Positions 19,101 through 24,971 of a stretch of DNA of 35,250 nt are shown here, in pieces. This stretch comes from CAYSPU01 sp964432995 (GTDB lineage: Bacteria > Verrucomicrobiota > Verrucomicrobiia > Limisphaerales > JAHDYP01), in NCBI GenBank assembly GCA_964432995.1, contig CAYSPU010000022.1, positions 1 to 35,250 on the forward strand. Direction: 5' to 3'. The position numbers were made by a program, and so were the translations under genes. How positions within the stretch are numbered: position 1 is the stretch's first letter; each line of letters opens with the position of its first letter. The notes under the pieces are model-generated. The model had not been told where the DNA came from. It saw only the letters and a program-made list of their open reading frames with translations, and ran no database searches.

Positions 19101-20444
19101 GTAGACCTTGGCGGGCGAACTGCCGTTGTTCATGCTTCCGGCCACGTAGATGCGGTCCGCCGTCGCCACCACCGCGGTGGGCGTCAGACCCGTCTCGAGC
19201 GGAATCCGCGACGGCTCGGCGTCGAAGCCGAAGGCGTAGAGGTCGAGGTACGGCGACCGGTCCTCGCCGTGACCCACCACGTAGATCTCGCCGTTGGGAC
19301 CGGTGGCCATGGCCTGGACGGGGAAGCCGCGCACCCCGCCGTCGTGACCGGCAATGGGCACCAGCAAGGGCACCCCGAAAAACGAATACGTCTTGGGCGC
19401 CACCACCGTAACGGGCGCCTCGCTCGCCAACGCCGGCACCCGCTCCGTCTCGGTCACCCGGATGGTCAGGACACTGTTCGTCGGCGGAAGCAAACCGCTG
19501 GATACCGGGCTGATCAGGTGCAGCTCGTTGCCATTCCGGATCGTGAAGTAGTCGTTGTCCGCCGGAGCACCATCCACCTGGAAGGCCACGATCTCGAAGA
19601 CGAGCCCCTCGCCCTCGGGGTCCGTGGCGTCGAGGGTGCCCACATACGTGTTGGTGCGCTCGGACGGCGTGGTGAAGGCCTGAGCTGCGAAATACGGCGC
19701 CTCGTTCACATTCGACAACGCAATGGTGACCGGACTGTAAGTGATCCGCAGTTCGGGGCGCGCCGCGCTGTCCAGGTTCGTCACCACCACCCCCAACGTA
19801 AAACTCGGGTTCTGCTCGTAGTCGAGGAGACTCGAGTCGACGACCGTGATGGTCCCGTCGACCGCGAGGGCGAACGTCTGCAGCGAGGCCGCCTCGGAAT
19901 TCGTGTCCACCCCAAAGGCAACGTTCGTGGTGCCGTAATCGACGAGCACGGTGCCGACGACGGTTCCGGTTTCCGCCTTCTCCGGGATCTCGAAGCTGGT
20001 GGTGAGGAACGCGGCGGGCTTGTAGACGTTGACCGCGACGAAATTCGTGTCCGCGCCGTCGGCGTTGGTGACGGAGAGTTGGAGATCGAACTGGTATCCG
20101 TTGGTGAGGCCGGCCAACGGCGCGGCATCGGCCACCCGCAGTTGACCGCCAAACACATCCTCCGGATCGGCTTGAATCTCGAACACGCCGAGTTCGTTGC
20201 CCGCGAGGATGTCGTAGGTCAGCGGGGTGACCACTTCGTTCGTCAGGGTCAGCACCACGGTGCCCACGACCGTGCCGTTGGTGGAGGCCTGGTGAACGGG
20301 AAAGCGCTGACTGGATTCGAAGACCGGCGCGGCGGCGTGGCTGATCGAAGGCGCCGCCAGCAGCAGGGCTGCTCCGAGCGTCCGGAGAAGCCACACGCCC
20401 GGGATGGCGTGCGACCGTGAAGCTGAGGTGGTTCTGGTGTTCAT
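10131..20444 (-). CDS. giant exported protein, cadherin-like/propeller N-terminus and Tc-toxin TcA-like C-terminus
   Basis: This is one uninterrupted 3437-aa frame. Residues 1-38 form a Sec signal (LLRTLGAALLLAAPSISHA). Residues ~40-350 hold about three cadherin-like modules (LTYDILAGNELGVFEI, DYEQNPSFTLGVVVTN, DATDPEGEGLVFEI). Residues ~360-780 look like an NHL/SBBP-type propeller (AMATGPNGEIYVVGHGE, ADRIYVAGSMNN). The long middle has no family I can name; at ~2441-2456 it carries an EF-hand/dockerin-like loop (DYNRDGFVDESDAMAL). From ~2880 to 3080 the protein is helical with coiled coils (YELREKLKELEQELRNEALK). The segment DLAARYTYMAAKAYDYETN at ~3090 and the final beta domain (FGTEIVLGHNVFGWPL to DILLLLHTYGYSGN) resemble the pore-region end and TcB-binding domain of TcA subunits. 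The start ATG has GGAAGG about 9 nt upstream. The gene lies 23 nt after the LamG gene. Domain names past the propeller are inference. Confidence 0.85.
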   Translation of the reverse strand: MNTRTTSASRSHAIPGVWLLRTLGAALLLAAPSISHAAAPVFESSQRFPVHQASTNGTVVGTVVLTLTNEVVTPLTYDILAGNELGVFEIQADPEDVFGGQLRVADAAPLAGLTNGYQFDLQLSVTNADGADTNFVAVNVYKPAAFLTTSFEIPEKAETGTVVGTVLVDYGTTNVAFGVDTNSEAASLQTFALAVDGTITVVDSSLLDYEQNPSFTLGVVVTNLDSAARPELRITYSPVTIALSNVNEAPYFAAQAFTTPSERTNTYVGTLDATDPEGEGLVFEIVAFQVDGAPADNDYFTIRNGNELHLISPVSSGLLPPTNSVLTIRVTETERVPALASEAPVTVVAPKTYSFFGVPLLVPIAGHDGGVRGFPVQAMATGPNGEIYVVGHGEDRSPYLDLYAFGFDAEPSRIPLETGLTPTAVVATADRIYVAGSMNNGSSPAKVYRYATDGTLVNSVVLSGASYSWVSVTDMLVDGASVYICGSSLGFSPWWPWTYQAPFWAELNSDSLSVQKNVAVWYSFNAPDLQYVTWGTATAITKEPGQSKVYVAGHWNFHRFWKTGIFNQNHHHRDSLSTFICAYQGTSQVNARTSWTDRGAYRVIKDLAFVEDQGSSYVYALEQFAWCTSMLTGDAAGYESVVAARLPTSLVNPAQIKRLLIRPTAAGYVVGGSMAVSQPGGGEEPALYVTGVVPGGIDTVFDDGLRSEAMSPGANKFFVAKVDLTFQMETPWVPPLILSDFNYTIPGGPYLIPSMDQWYEVPKRPFSAILPYPAKEGIILGGNLSSGTLSLAQNGSENSVIAQPGRNAGFLTVITGDKRFIEPVFLEVRSQFGRSGVDVLPHAGKRVAVQDMQYTVAVPPTLYVGLDGNYLGNGPDHRPTDQEVATNAVTRYVCTGYTVENTQVIGNSSSYTFVFRTNTTITFHWQVEHALEIKSDLSGTGAVVDPLSNTWTKNPANGLGLTTTAGGNPEPSVQKHWIKEDELATATVDGSVMDLTTLGTRYVVTGYRASGAARGSGDPEVRLFPAIETRQKIDQFVMRAPAKITYTWGIQHRVQVSTSSLTSQGYPAILLDDASQRTFTGSGEFWFDRGSPLLVGAEDVSHSLHGALLATGDLLERIPNKQALTRQFNVGTRIILAQDIASLLQGTTVLWDYGDPIYRQTVAIGNPVQLYGQAGELPPAVADQINTNREPRARLIESPPGTTGDDMHEWDQVARRCYPVRPGRFFLDWEKRNSAVDKDGNPLDFVILEITSEFPPRPHYPHTTHPDMPAVPVDPEAADDMAFLELEFTTGDGAVSGGGFTARQTGRTVLLFSRSDPQAVPFVPAAGDRLKETLVVRVVRTTSWDDPVFGLNTENPPDPTPAFIGTKLDSRRDFAELGTGFVVYTNAFYNSRIYDRRKVADAGPIIPVNRNVRTNDLTRDLVVVWYQRLEHLLWPSQVERFRPQWPVVLDPAALPQPLPDVESMSANGTNYLRRIVVASRLGSEGKDHALRDQLSFSSDRYDQVAIYHQPDASLPGYNPNEEHALIAPSFKFLDQANPPPVVYALRHDLNRTSPDDSHTSDPYVLVQYLDRGTNFGVGEFKMAVYAVEMEDDRPQLNPDRDPAIDPDPDDPTDQREFPYTFHYTMEAGEPVQPPYPLGLVIGAIPCRQTRGENLTPGRVYWEDYRGQPWAVSDGDFHGYFYYPLLESFWDPTPTNVAGTPVAFETGAALQVTGRHAHPVFRTGDSLLVQDAFVALQGTNAADFVAAINTNPQLAGRVLASLLETGEIRLRAVGTNSLRLHSEAGSPVETAGLPRQVLPTPAVRYTAVWPDDVAILKAGETLTFAGGEYKADHPGAETPGLPGVVGWASGDLLYDSLNPTMNNQQAFTRSTVRLVSPLEERTWQLSEANAGTLREKIQPATGITQADGVRWRFPKLSASLGRRVFYDPFNRQLGIKGFLNDKTLGDSTLTATPPPVYVLEPNILTPTEKEELSELLPSFPVWQQAVEKLYEVCRNPQGLRRTAGSNADAAAYYVGLESDVVQEFNQDQHDSQGNLVVIPNSARPRRGLGPGLALVPNAAFLDPAQVLPESYVTLAENNDPDIGGPITLHIIKVAKTHRYRGAIKTILADNVFDERITLRHSGDFGGNVDDLVYQWFYREEDGTEAPVPPAAPWRLFPDRSTNPTKGTGMYQIALEGTGGLLLSDNLFFVRYRHQNDPPLAGPNSLDWTGTEWDRFGRFDRDENNQPVEKVGTHWAGAANSPTVDGLYRPQLAMGWVKRVLDRVNLFEARIDDFRTEAVPATYASMIQSVGQRYEGPVALNPDKDVIENVGLIELYETVLSRSRALSIDLSSPVTTPGINNALLLAATRLSDFYMLLGNEAYADAQTPTIGFGDDHMDFAGDYGSVAASMFAFQNQVPSLLEEELALLRGVPESYGRPVYNRLFWNFTKSLGEVAYAVGYDITDYNRDGFVDESDAMALYPQGHGDAWGHYLTAVKTHYRLLQHPYYNWVSRAERYNLLDVVLDVDYLDERKFAEAAAARAKCGAEIVNLTYRARYDEDPDGQWQGYADVDADRAWGVDGWARRAGQGALFDWITANALLPAQDTNTQHNALQRIDRTTVVDLASLSQELAEIQSQYDNANNGFNPLGLAPDVVPFDIDATFNAVGSTATIGRPTSQGLTHFQQVYERAVAAVANARTAFESANMAQNRQRQVVESVDNFRQETWEQDLDYRNRLIEVFGTPYPGQIGAGKAYPAGYYGPDLMLWMYVAVNDVSSETVPPASSSFTAAFAGFRQQMLGTPATDEFKDTISTYFVNDLAGVTNVGRLDLQTNSIVVISNLPATASGYTFRAPASWGQRASPGELQILISEMVQAEADLALGIADYDLEVKRISDLVELLAAKHNTSAEVLQIKQAQTTEIGIMNGLRTASRIVSVAAQIGAAFAKDQFEASAEGFPEVSPTAGMAFSVGDIFSAARLALKSAGAVTSNFQKVGAIVADKIADTIGDAKEIAIAINDADITYQDRNYELREKLKELEQELRNEALKRVEVFKRLEALRQISDRYRATLEAGLRLLQQRQVFNIKAAGTTQRARYQDMAFRVFRNDALQKYRAAFDLAARYTYMAAKAYDYETNLSPDDRGSAQGILTQIVRTRTLGVFAGDEPVIGGGGLSDALATLRDNFKVLEGRMSFNNPQYEWELISLRKEFFRIPGNDASDGLWRQTLKQYRVADLWQVPEFRRYCRPPAPRSAGALPGLVIPFGTEIVLGHNVFGWPLGGGDHAYDPSVFANKIQSAAVYLDNYPVASLAATPRVYMVPAGLDVMTIPTSAELKTREWSIVDQAIPVPYATGTNDLADPSWIPVCDGLAEPLGQIRRFSSFRAKDSSEFDPGADALSYDTRLIGRSVWNTRWLLIVPGGSLLADGDEGLDTLIDGTPVPGGTSERDLNGVQDILLLLHTYGYSGN

Positions 20445-20467
20445 TGGGGAATCCCTTCCGTTTGGCC

Positions 20468-23400
20468 TCAGTCGTTCAGCGTCGCCACCGTGCTGATCCG
20501 GTTCAACTCCACCGTGCCGGCCACCTGCAAATGGATCTTGTGCAGCCCCACGATGGTCTCGCGGTAGACTCCCGTCAGCCGGTCCACCCCGTAGTTGGGG
20601 CCTTCCTCCACAGCGTCTCCGGGTTGGCCGTCAAACTGGATCTGGAACTGGCGCGTCAGATCGAAGCCCGAGGCGTGGTCCGGGTGGTACTTGTGCCGGT
20701 AAGGGTTGGTGGGATGGTCCCGCGAAAGGCGGATGCGCCCCAGGCAGGAGCCGCCCGGGCCCACACCCCCCAACAGGGGCAACTCGGTGCCGTCAAAGTC
20801 GTAGGCCACGGTGCCGTAACGCAGGCCCACCAACTTGCCTCCGCGCCGACTCACCCCCTGGAAGTTGGGGATCAGCTCCGGCCGGGTCACCAGCGCCAGG
20901 GCGGCCCCCGAGGAACCGTTCGTCCCGCCGCCCGACGGGCTGTTCGTGTCGGCCGCGTGCTGCATCACGATGACGTCCTTCAACATGCGCACCTGTCCGT
21001 CCGCCGCCACGTGCAAGAGAATCCGGAGAGTGGCGGTATCCGCGGTCGCCGTCAGTTTCTCGGAAGCGCCTTGCACGGCCTGCTGGATTTCATTGACCTG
21101 GTTGAGGACCACGCGGCCAATCCACAGGCCGGCCGCGCCGGGTTGCGGCGTCAAACTGCCAACCTCACCCGGCAACCGCGGCATCCCCCAGTCCGCGCCG
21201 ATCCGCCAGTGACCCCCGTCGAGTTCCGTCAACACCCCGTCGTATTGCCCGCCTGCCCGGTCGGCCAGGGTCAGGCCACGGCCTTCGTTGAAGTCCCAAT
21301 AGCCGATCAATCCGGGTGGGACGGTGCCCAGCAGCGAGGTGAACGCATACAGCTCGATCTCGAGGCCGCTCCGGGGGACGTTCCATAGGCGCACCTCGTC
21401 CAGCAGCCCCTGGTAGTAGTTGGCGGTGGCCACGCTCCCCTGTTTGCCGAGGATGATGGGCCCCGCATTGTTCCCAATCACGGCGATGGGATAGCTGCCG
21501 ACCGGCTGGCCGTTGATGTAAAACGTGGTGAGACCCGCCGCGGCGTCCACGACCACCGCCACGTGATTCCACGCAATCACCGGCCGGCCGTCGGAGCCAA
21601 CCACCACCTGGCCCGCCGCATCACGCTCCGGCTCCAAAGGCGAGCTGGACCGCAGCGAGTTCTGGACGGTCGCGTCGGTGAAATAGCGCAGGTGGTTGTC
21701 CCCGTCGATCGCCAGGCCGTAGCCCAGATCGCCCTTCATCAAGATGGTGCGCAACCCCGCCCCGCTCGGCTTGACCCACGCCTTGATGGTCAGATTCGTC
21801 AGGTGGAAGACGTCGGCGGACTCGATCTCGACATAACCCGGGCCGCCCGCCAACTCGAGGCAGTACTGCAGCGGCAACGCCGGGTCCAGCTCGCGTCCCG
21901 CCACGCGGTTGAGGTTGCTCATCCCGCCTTCGAGTTGGCCCTCGAGGGGGGAATCCCCAACCAACCCGTCATGGGCAACGAGGCCGTCGCCCTCGTTGAA
22001 GGACCACCAGCCGGCCAGGCCCGGCTCCGTCCCGTTCAGGTTTCGGCCGAAGTTGTCGGCAATCTGCCGGCTCTCCCGCGCCACACTCCAGAGCCGGACC
22101 TCGTCCAGCGCTCCGTCGAAGTAGTTGCTTGGGGTGGAATCCGAGGGGCGGGCGGCGAAGGGCACCGGCCTGGTGTTCGCCGCGATCTGTCCCTGGAGGT
22201 TGGTGGCCGAGACGTCCAGTTGCCCGTTCAGGTAGATATCCTTGCGCCCCGCCACACCGTTCCAGCGGGCGGCGACATGGTACCACGCGCCCCGCTCGAG
22301 GCGGGTGCGGCTGACCAGATCCGAGGCGGGAACCAGCGTAGCCGCATCGTCCGGTGCCGGCTCGGTCACGCCCGGAGTGTGAAACACCAGTTGCTGATTC
22401 GCGTCCAGCGCCAGCTCCCACGAGTCCTCGCCCTTCGAGATCAGGCTCACCGGAACCTCCGGGGCGAAGTCGAAGTGGAGCCAGGTCTCGATCGTGCCCT
22501 GCGCGTCGAAGTCAAACCGCGGATTCGCCGGCACGGCGACACTCTGGTCGTAGCCGTTGAAACGCAACGCCAGCGAACCGGCCGGCGGAGGATCGAACGC
22601 GAACCCGACCTCGATCGCCCGGGCCGGCGGCGCGTTCGATTTCCCCAGCGCCCCATGCAAGCCCCACTGGGCGCTGTCCAGAGCCTGGAGGCCGCTCGGT
22701 TCGTCCAGACGCCAGTCCCCGATCAACCCGGCTTCGTTGCCGCGAAGGTGATGCGACGCGCCCGCCACCAGATCCTCCGGCGAACGCGCGGCCGACCAAA
22801 TCCGGACGTTGTCCAACGCGCCCTTGAAATCGCCGTCCGGGTTTTCCGGATTGGCGCCCAGCATGACGGGGCGGATGCTGGTGACCAGGGTGGCCGTGTA
22901 GGGCGCGGAAGCGGACACCGCGCCGTCCACGTAGAGCAACTTCCGCGATCCGTCGCAGACCCCCGCAACGTGGTACCACCGGTTCGTCTCGAGCGCCTGA
23001 CCGCTGATCAGATCGTGCGCCGTCGCGCCGTCGTGGGTCCGAAACGTGAGGCGGTCCGTGTCGTCGTAGCGCGTCAATCCCCAGGCGTTCCCCTTGGTCA
23101 CGACGGCCTGCCACTTCCGGTCGAACGCCGCGATCTTGATCCAGGCCTCGATCGTCAGGGTTTGAGTCAGATCGAATGCCCCCGCCGTCACGAACTGAAC
23201 GGCATCGGCCACCGTGGGGGCGGTGCCGACGCTGGCACGCTGCACGCTCACGGATTCCTCGCCGTCCGCGGCGAAGGCGTAGCTCCCCAGCAACACCCAC
23301 TGGCCGGGGCGCGCGTTCTGGTCCACCACCACCGTGGCCAGACCGTCCGCGTGTTTCACCGTGTAGCGCGCAGTCCGGTCGAGCGGGACGTTGGCGCCCT

Positions 23401-23773
23401 CGCGAACGATCCGGCCCCACCAGGCGTAGACGTCGTACTGCCCCGCCCGGGGCAACCGGGGACGCCACCTGGCCTGCGCGCCGGCCTCCGTCGTCTCGAG
23501 GCAACTGCCCTGGTAGGCATGCGTCCCGCCGGCCTCCGTCCAGGCGGCGGCGGGGGAAACCGCAAAGCGCGGCCCGAGATTGTCCATCGCGATGGTCTCG
23601 CCGAGGGGCAGTTCGACGAATTGGTTGGTGCCGTTGAACCGCAGCGTGCCGCTGGCGGCAAGCGCCGGCCCGAGCGCGGCCTGCCATCCCACGAGGATGG
23701 CCAGGCAACACGCGTTGACTGGGCCGAGGGCGCCCGGCGCCGCGGCGAAACGGATCCCGCATCGAGGTTTCAT
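20468..23773 (-). CDS. LamG-domain exported protein with a golvesin-like insertion and a conserved C-terminal domain
   Basis: This 1101-aa protein has a signal peptide near residues 20-42. It has three LamG/concanavalin-like units, each with the marks LRFNGTNQFVE / TIEAWIK / WYHVAGVCDG / LYVDG / GALDNVRIWSAARS / GLIGDWRLDE. In the first unit the opening strand (TLRFNGTNQFVELPL) is separated from its continuation (AFDLTQTLTIEAWIK) by ~150 residues that look like a golvesin/xanthan-lyase-type beta domain (QYDVYAWWGR, TVVVDQNARPGQWVLLGSY, VADAVQF). The last ~220 residues form a separate domain (LWIGRVVLNQVNEIQ, LRILLHVAADGQVRMLKDV, DHPTNPYRHKYHPDHASG, GVYRETIVGLHKIHLQVAGT). I recall that domain in PVC exported proteins, without a known function. 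AAGG precedes the ATG. It lies 15 nt after the 340-aa gene and 23 nt before the giant gene. Probably surface carbohydrate or protein binding. Confidence 0.87.
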   Translation of the reverse strand: MKPRCGIRFAAAPGALGPVNACCLAILVGWQAALGPALAASGTLRFNGTNQFVELPLGETIAMDNLGPRFAVSPAAAWTEAGGTHAYQGSCLETTEAGAQARWRPRLPRAGQYDVYAWWGRIVREGANVPLDRTARYTVKHADGLATVVVDQNARPGQWVLLGSYAFAADGEESVSVQRASVGTAPTVADAVQFVTAGAFDLTQTLTIEAWIKIAAFDRKWQAVVTKGNAWGLTRYDDTDRLTFRTHDGATAHDLISGQALETNRWYHVAGVCDGSRKLLYVDGAVSASAPYTATLVTSIRPVMLGANPENPDGDFKGALDNVRIWSAARSPEDLVAGASHHLRGNEAGLIGDWRLDEPSGLQALDSAQWGLHGALGKSNAPPARAIEVGFAFDPPPAGSLALRFNGYDQSVAVPANPRFDFDAQGTIETWLHFDFAPEVPVSLISKGEDSWELALDANQQLVFHTPGVTEPAPDDAATLVPASDLVSRTRLERGAWYHVAARWNGVAGRKDIYLNGQLDVSATNLQGQIAANTRPVPFAARPSDSTPSNYFDGALDEVRLWSVARESRQIADNFGRNLNGTEPGLAGWWSFNEGDGLVAHDGLVGDSPLEGQLEGGMSNLNRVAGRELDPALPLQYCLELAGGPGYVEIESADVFHLTNLTIKAWVKPSGAGLRTILMKGDLGYGLAIDGDNHLRYFTDATVQNSLRSSSPLEPERDAAGQVVVGSDGRPVIAWNHVAVVVDAAAGLTTFYINGQPVGSYPIAVIGNNAGPIILGKQGSVATANYYQGLLDEVRLWNVPRSGLEIELYAFTSLLGTVPPGLIGYWDFNEGRGLTLADRAGGQYDGVLTELDGGHWRIGADWGMPRLPGEVGSLTPQPGAAGLWIGRVVLNQVNEIQQAVQGASEKLTATADTATLRILLHVAADGQVRMLKDVIVMQHAADTNSPSGGGTNGSSGAALALVTRPELIPNFQGVSRRGGKLVGLRYGTVAYDFDGTELPLLGGVGPGGSCLGRIRLSRDHPTNPYRHKYHPDHASGFDLTRQFQIQFDGQPGDAVEEGPNYGVDRLTGVYRETIVGLHKIHLQVAGTVELNRISTVATLND

Positions 23774-23788
23774 AGTCGCCTTGGAGAA

Positions 23789-24811
23789 TCAGGGTTGGGC
23801 CGCCACCGCGGCACGTCGGGCGCGCACGGGGATATCGAATCGCAGGCCCTGGCTGCTCGTGAGCCGGACCAGCCGGCACTGCTCGTCGGCAGTCATCGCT
23901 TCGCGGCGCACCTGCAACCGCAGGGAAGCAGCCTGACCGGCTTCGAGATCCGGAAGCGCGGTTCGACTCCGCAGATCGGCATACGAAGTCTCGAATGTGG
24001 CCGGGTCGCGCCGCACTTGGACCAGCGGCAGGTCCCCGCTGTCGTCGACCGCCTCCAACGAGAGGGTCGTCAGCTCGTCGGAATCGTTGTGCAGGCGGAT
24101 CTGCAGCACGCCGGTCCCGGCGCCAAAGTCCAGTTCGCCTCCTCCCGGCACCACGATGTCGAGCGGACCCTGGTAATCCGTTTTCCCCCGACAGTCGATC
24201 CAGTACGCTTCCCCGGATCGCATGAGGGTCGACGCCGGGGAGGTTACGGGCTGCCATTTGCCGCCCGGGGCGAGGCGGTAGATGCGTTGGCCGATCCTCC
24301 CTCCGCTCCCTGCGAAGAACCGGGCGAACGTCGGCGGGGCCTGTTCATCCAAAGCGAAGCCAACCAGGTTGAACGAGTCCGCCTGCCAGCGCAGGCGGTC
24401 GAAGCGAACCTGGCCCGTCACCTGCAGGCGGCAACTCGAGGTCGCGTGCAACAGGTAGGCCTTGCGACCTTGAATCGCATGCAGGCTGGTCAGGAAGGCA
24501 TCCGGACGACCCGGCGCGTACCACACCCCCCACCCCGGCTGGTTCCAGGGCGCATCCGCCGGATCGCGGATGAACTGGACCGGCGAACGCAGCGCGAAAT
24601 ACCGGGCCGCAACGTCCACTGGCGTCCCCGCAAACACCGCGTCTGGCGCGCCGTCCGTCGGTTCCACTTCCAGAAAGACCGCATTCCAGCCCGCTTCCAG
24701 CGAAAGCCATTGCGTGCGGACCACCGTCGCCTCCCCATACAGCACCAGAACGGAGGACCACGCCGCCAGAAGATACACGATTCGACGTCGCATGAAGTCG
24801 CCTGTTTTCAT
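23789..24811 (-). CDS. exported protein of unknown function, first gene of the giant-protein block
   Basis: This is a 340-aa protein. The ATG at 24811 is chosen over an upstream in-frame start (24868) because AAAGG lies 5 nt before it and it gives a compact signal peptide (MRRRIVYLLAAWSSVLVLYGEA). The mature start (TQWLSLEAGWNAVFLEVEP) is followed by segments such as WNQPGWGVWYAPG, SLHAIQGRKAYLLHAT, FNLVGFALDEQAPPTFARFF, YRLAPGGKWQPVTSPASTLMRSGEAYWI and a C-terminal beta-sandwich (LQIRLHNDSDELTTLSLEA). I do not recognise a named family. The pattern 'SLxxGWNAVFLEVEP' seems familiar from PVC bacteria beside LamG proteins. No catalytic motif was seen. It opens the six-gene block and is followed 15 nt later by the LamG gene. 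Confidence 0.8.
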   Translation of the reverse strand: MKTGDFMRRRIVYLLAAWSSVLVLYGEATVVRTQWLSLEAGWNAVFLEVEPTDGAPDAVFAGTPVDVAARYFALRSPVQFIRDPADAPWNQPGWGVWYAPGRPDAFLTSLHAIQGRKAYLLHATSSCRLQVTGQVRFDRLRWQADSFNLVGFALDEQAPPTFARFFAGSGGRIGQRIYRLAPGGKWQPVTSPASTLMRSGEAYWIDCRGKTDYQGPLDIVVPGGGELDFGAGTGVLQIRLHNDSDELTTLSLEAVDDSGDLPLVQVRRDPATFETSYADLRSRTALPDLEAGQAASLRLQVRREAMTADEQCRLVRLTSSQGLRFDIPVRARRAAVAAQP

Positions 24812-24913
24812 AACACCTTTCCCACGGGAACCAATGGCAGTGAATCCTGATGCACACCCCGCCGGCAAGCAGATTGTTCGTCAGGCAGTTCTCGCCGGCA
24901 TGCGGAGGGTCTT

Positions 24914-24941
24914 GCGGGTGCACGCTGGATCGCTGCACCGC
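24914..24941. terminator. weak hairpin between the GH38-like gene and the giant-protein block
   Basis: GCGGGTGCA and TGCACCGC can pair with one bulge around an 11-nt loop, 30 bp past the stop of the GH38-like gene. There is no T-run, so an intrinsic terminator is doubtful. The remaining part of the 160-bp gap shows no convincing promoter for the 340-aa gene. Confidence 0.25.
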
Positions 24942-24971
24942 AGGGAGGTGGACTATGCCGGCAGCGCGCGG

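Noticed and set aside
15771..20420. 1549-aa plus-strand open frame opposite the giant gene
   Set aside because: Arg/Gly/Val-rich with no motifs; it is the antisense shadow of a high-GC coding strand whose minus frame has a signal peptide and clear domains.
5643..24811. TcB/TcC (Rhs/YD-repeat) partners for the TcA-like giant
   Set aside because: No YD repeats or Rhs core motif were found in any protein of the window, so a complete Tc toxin is not claimed.
21563..24850. 1095-aa plus-strand open frame opposite the LamG gene
   Set aside because: Shadow frame; composition is Arg/Pro/Gly-rich and the opposite strand encodes clear LamG repeats.
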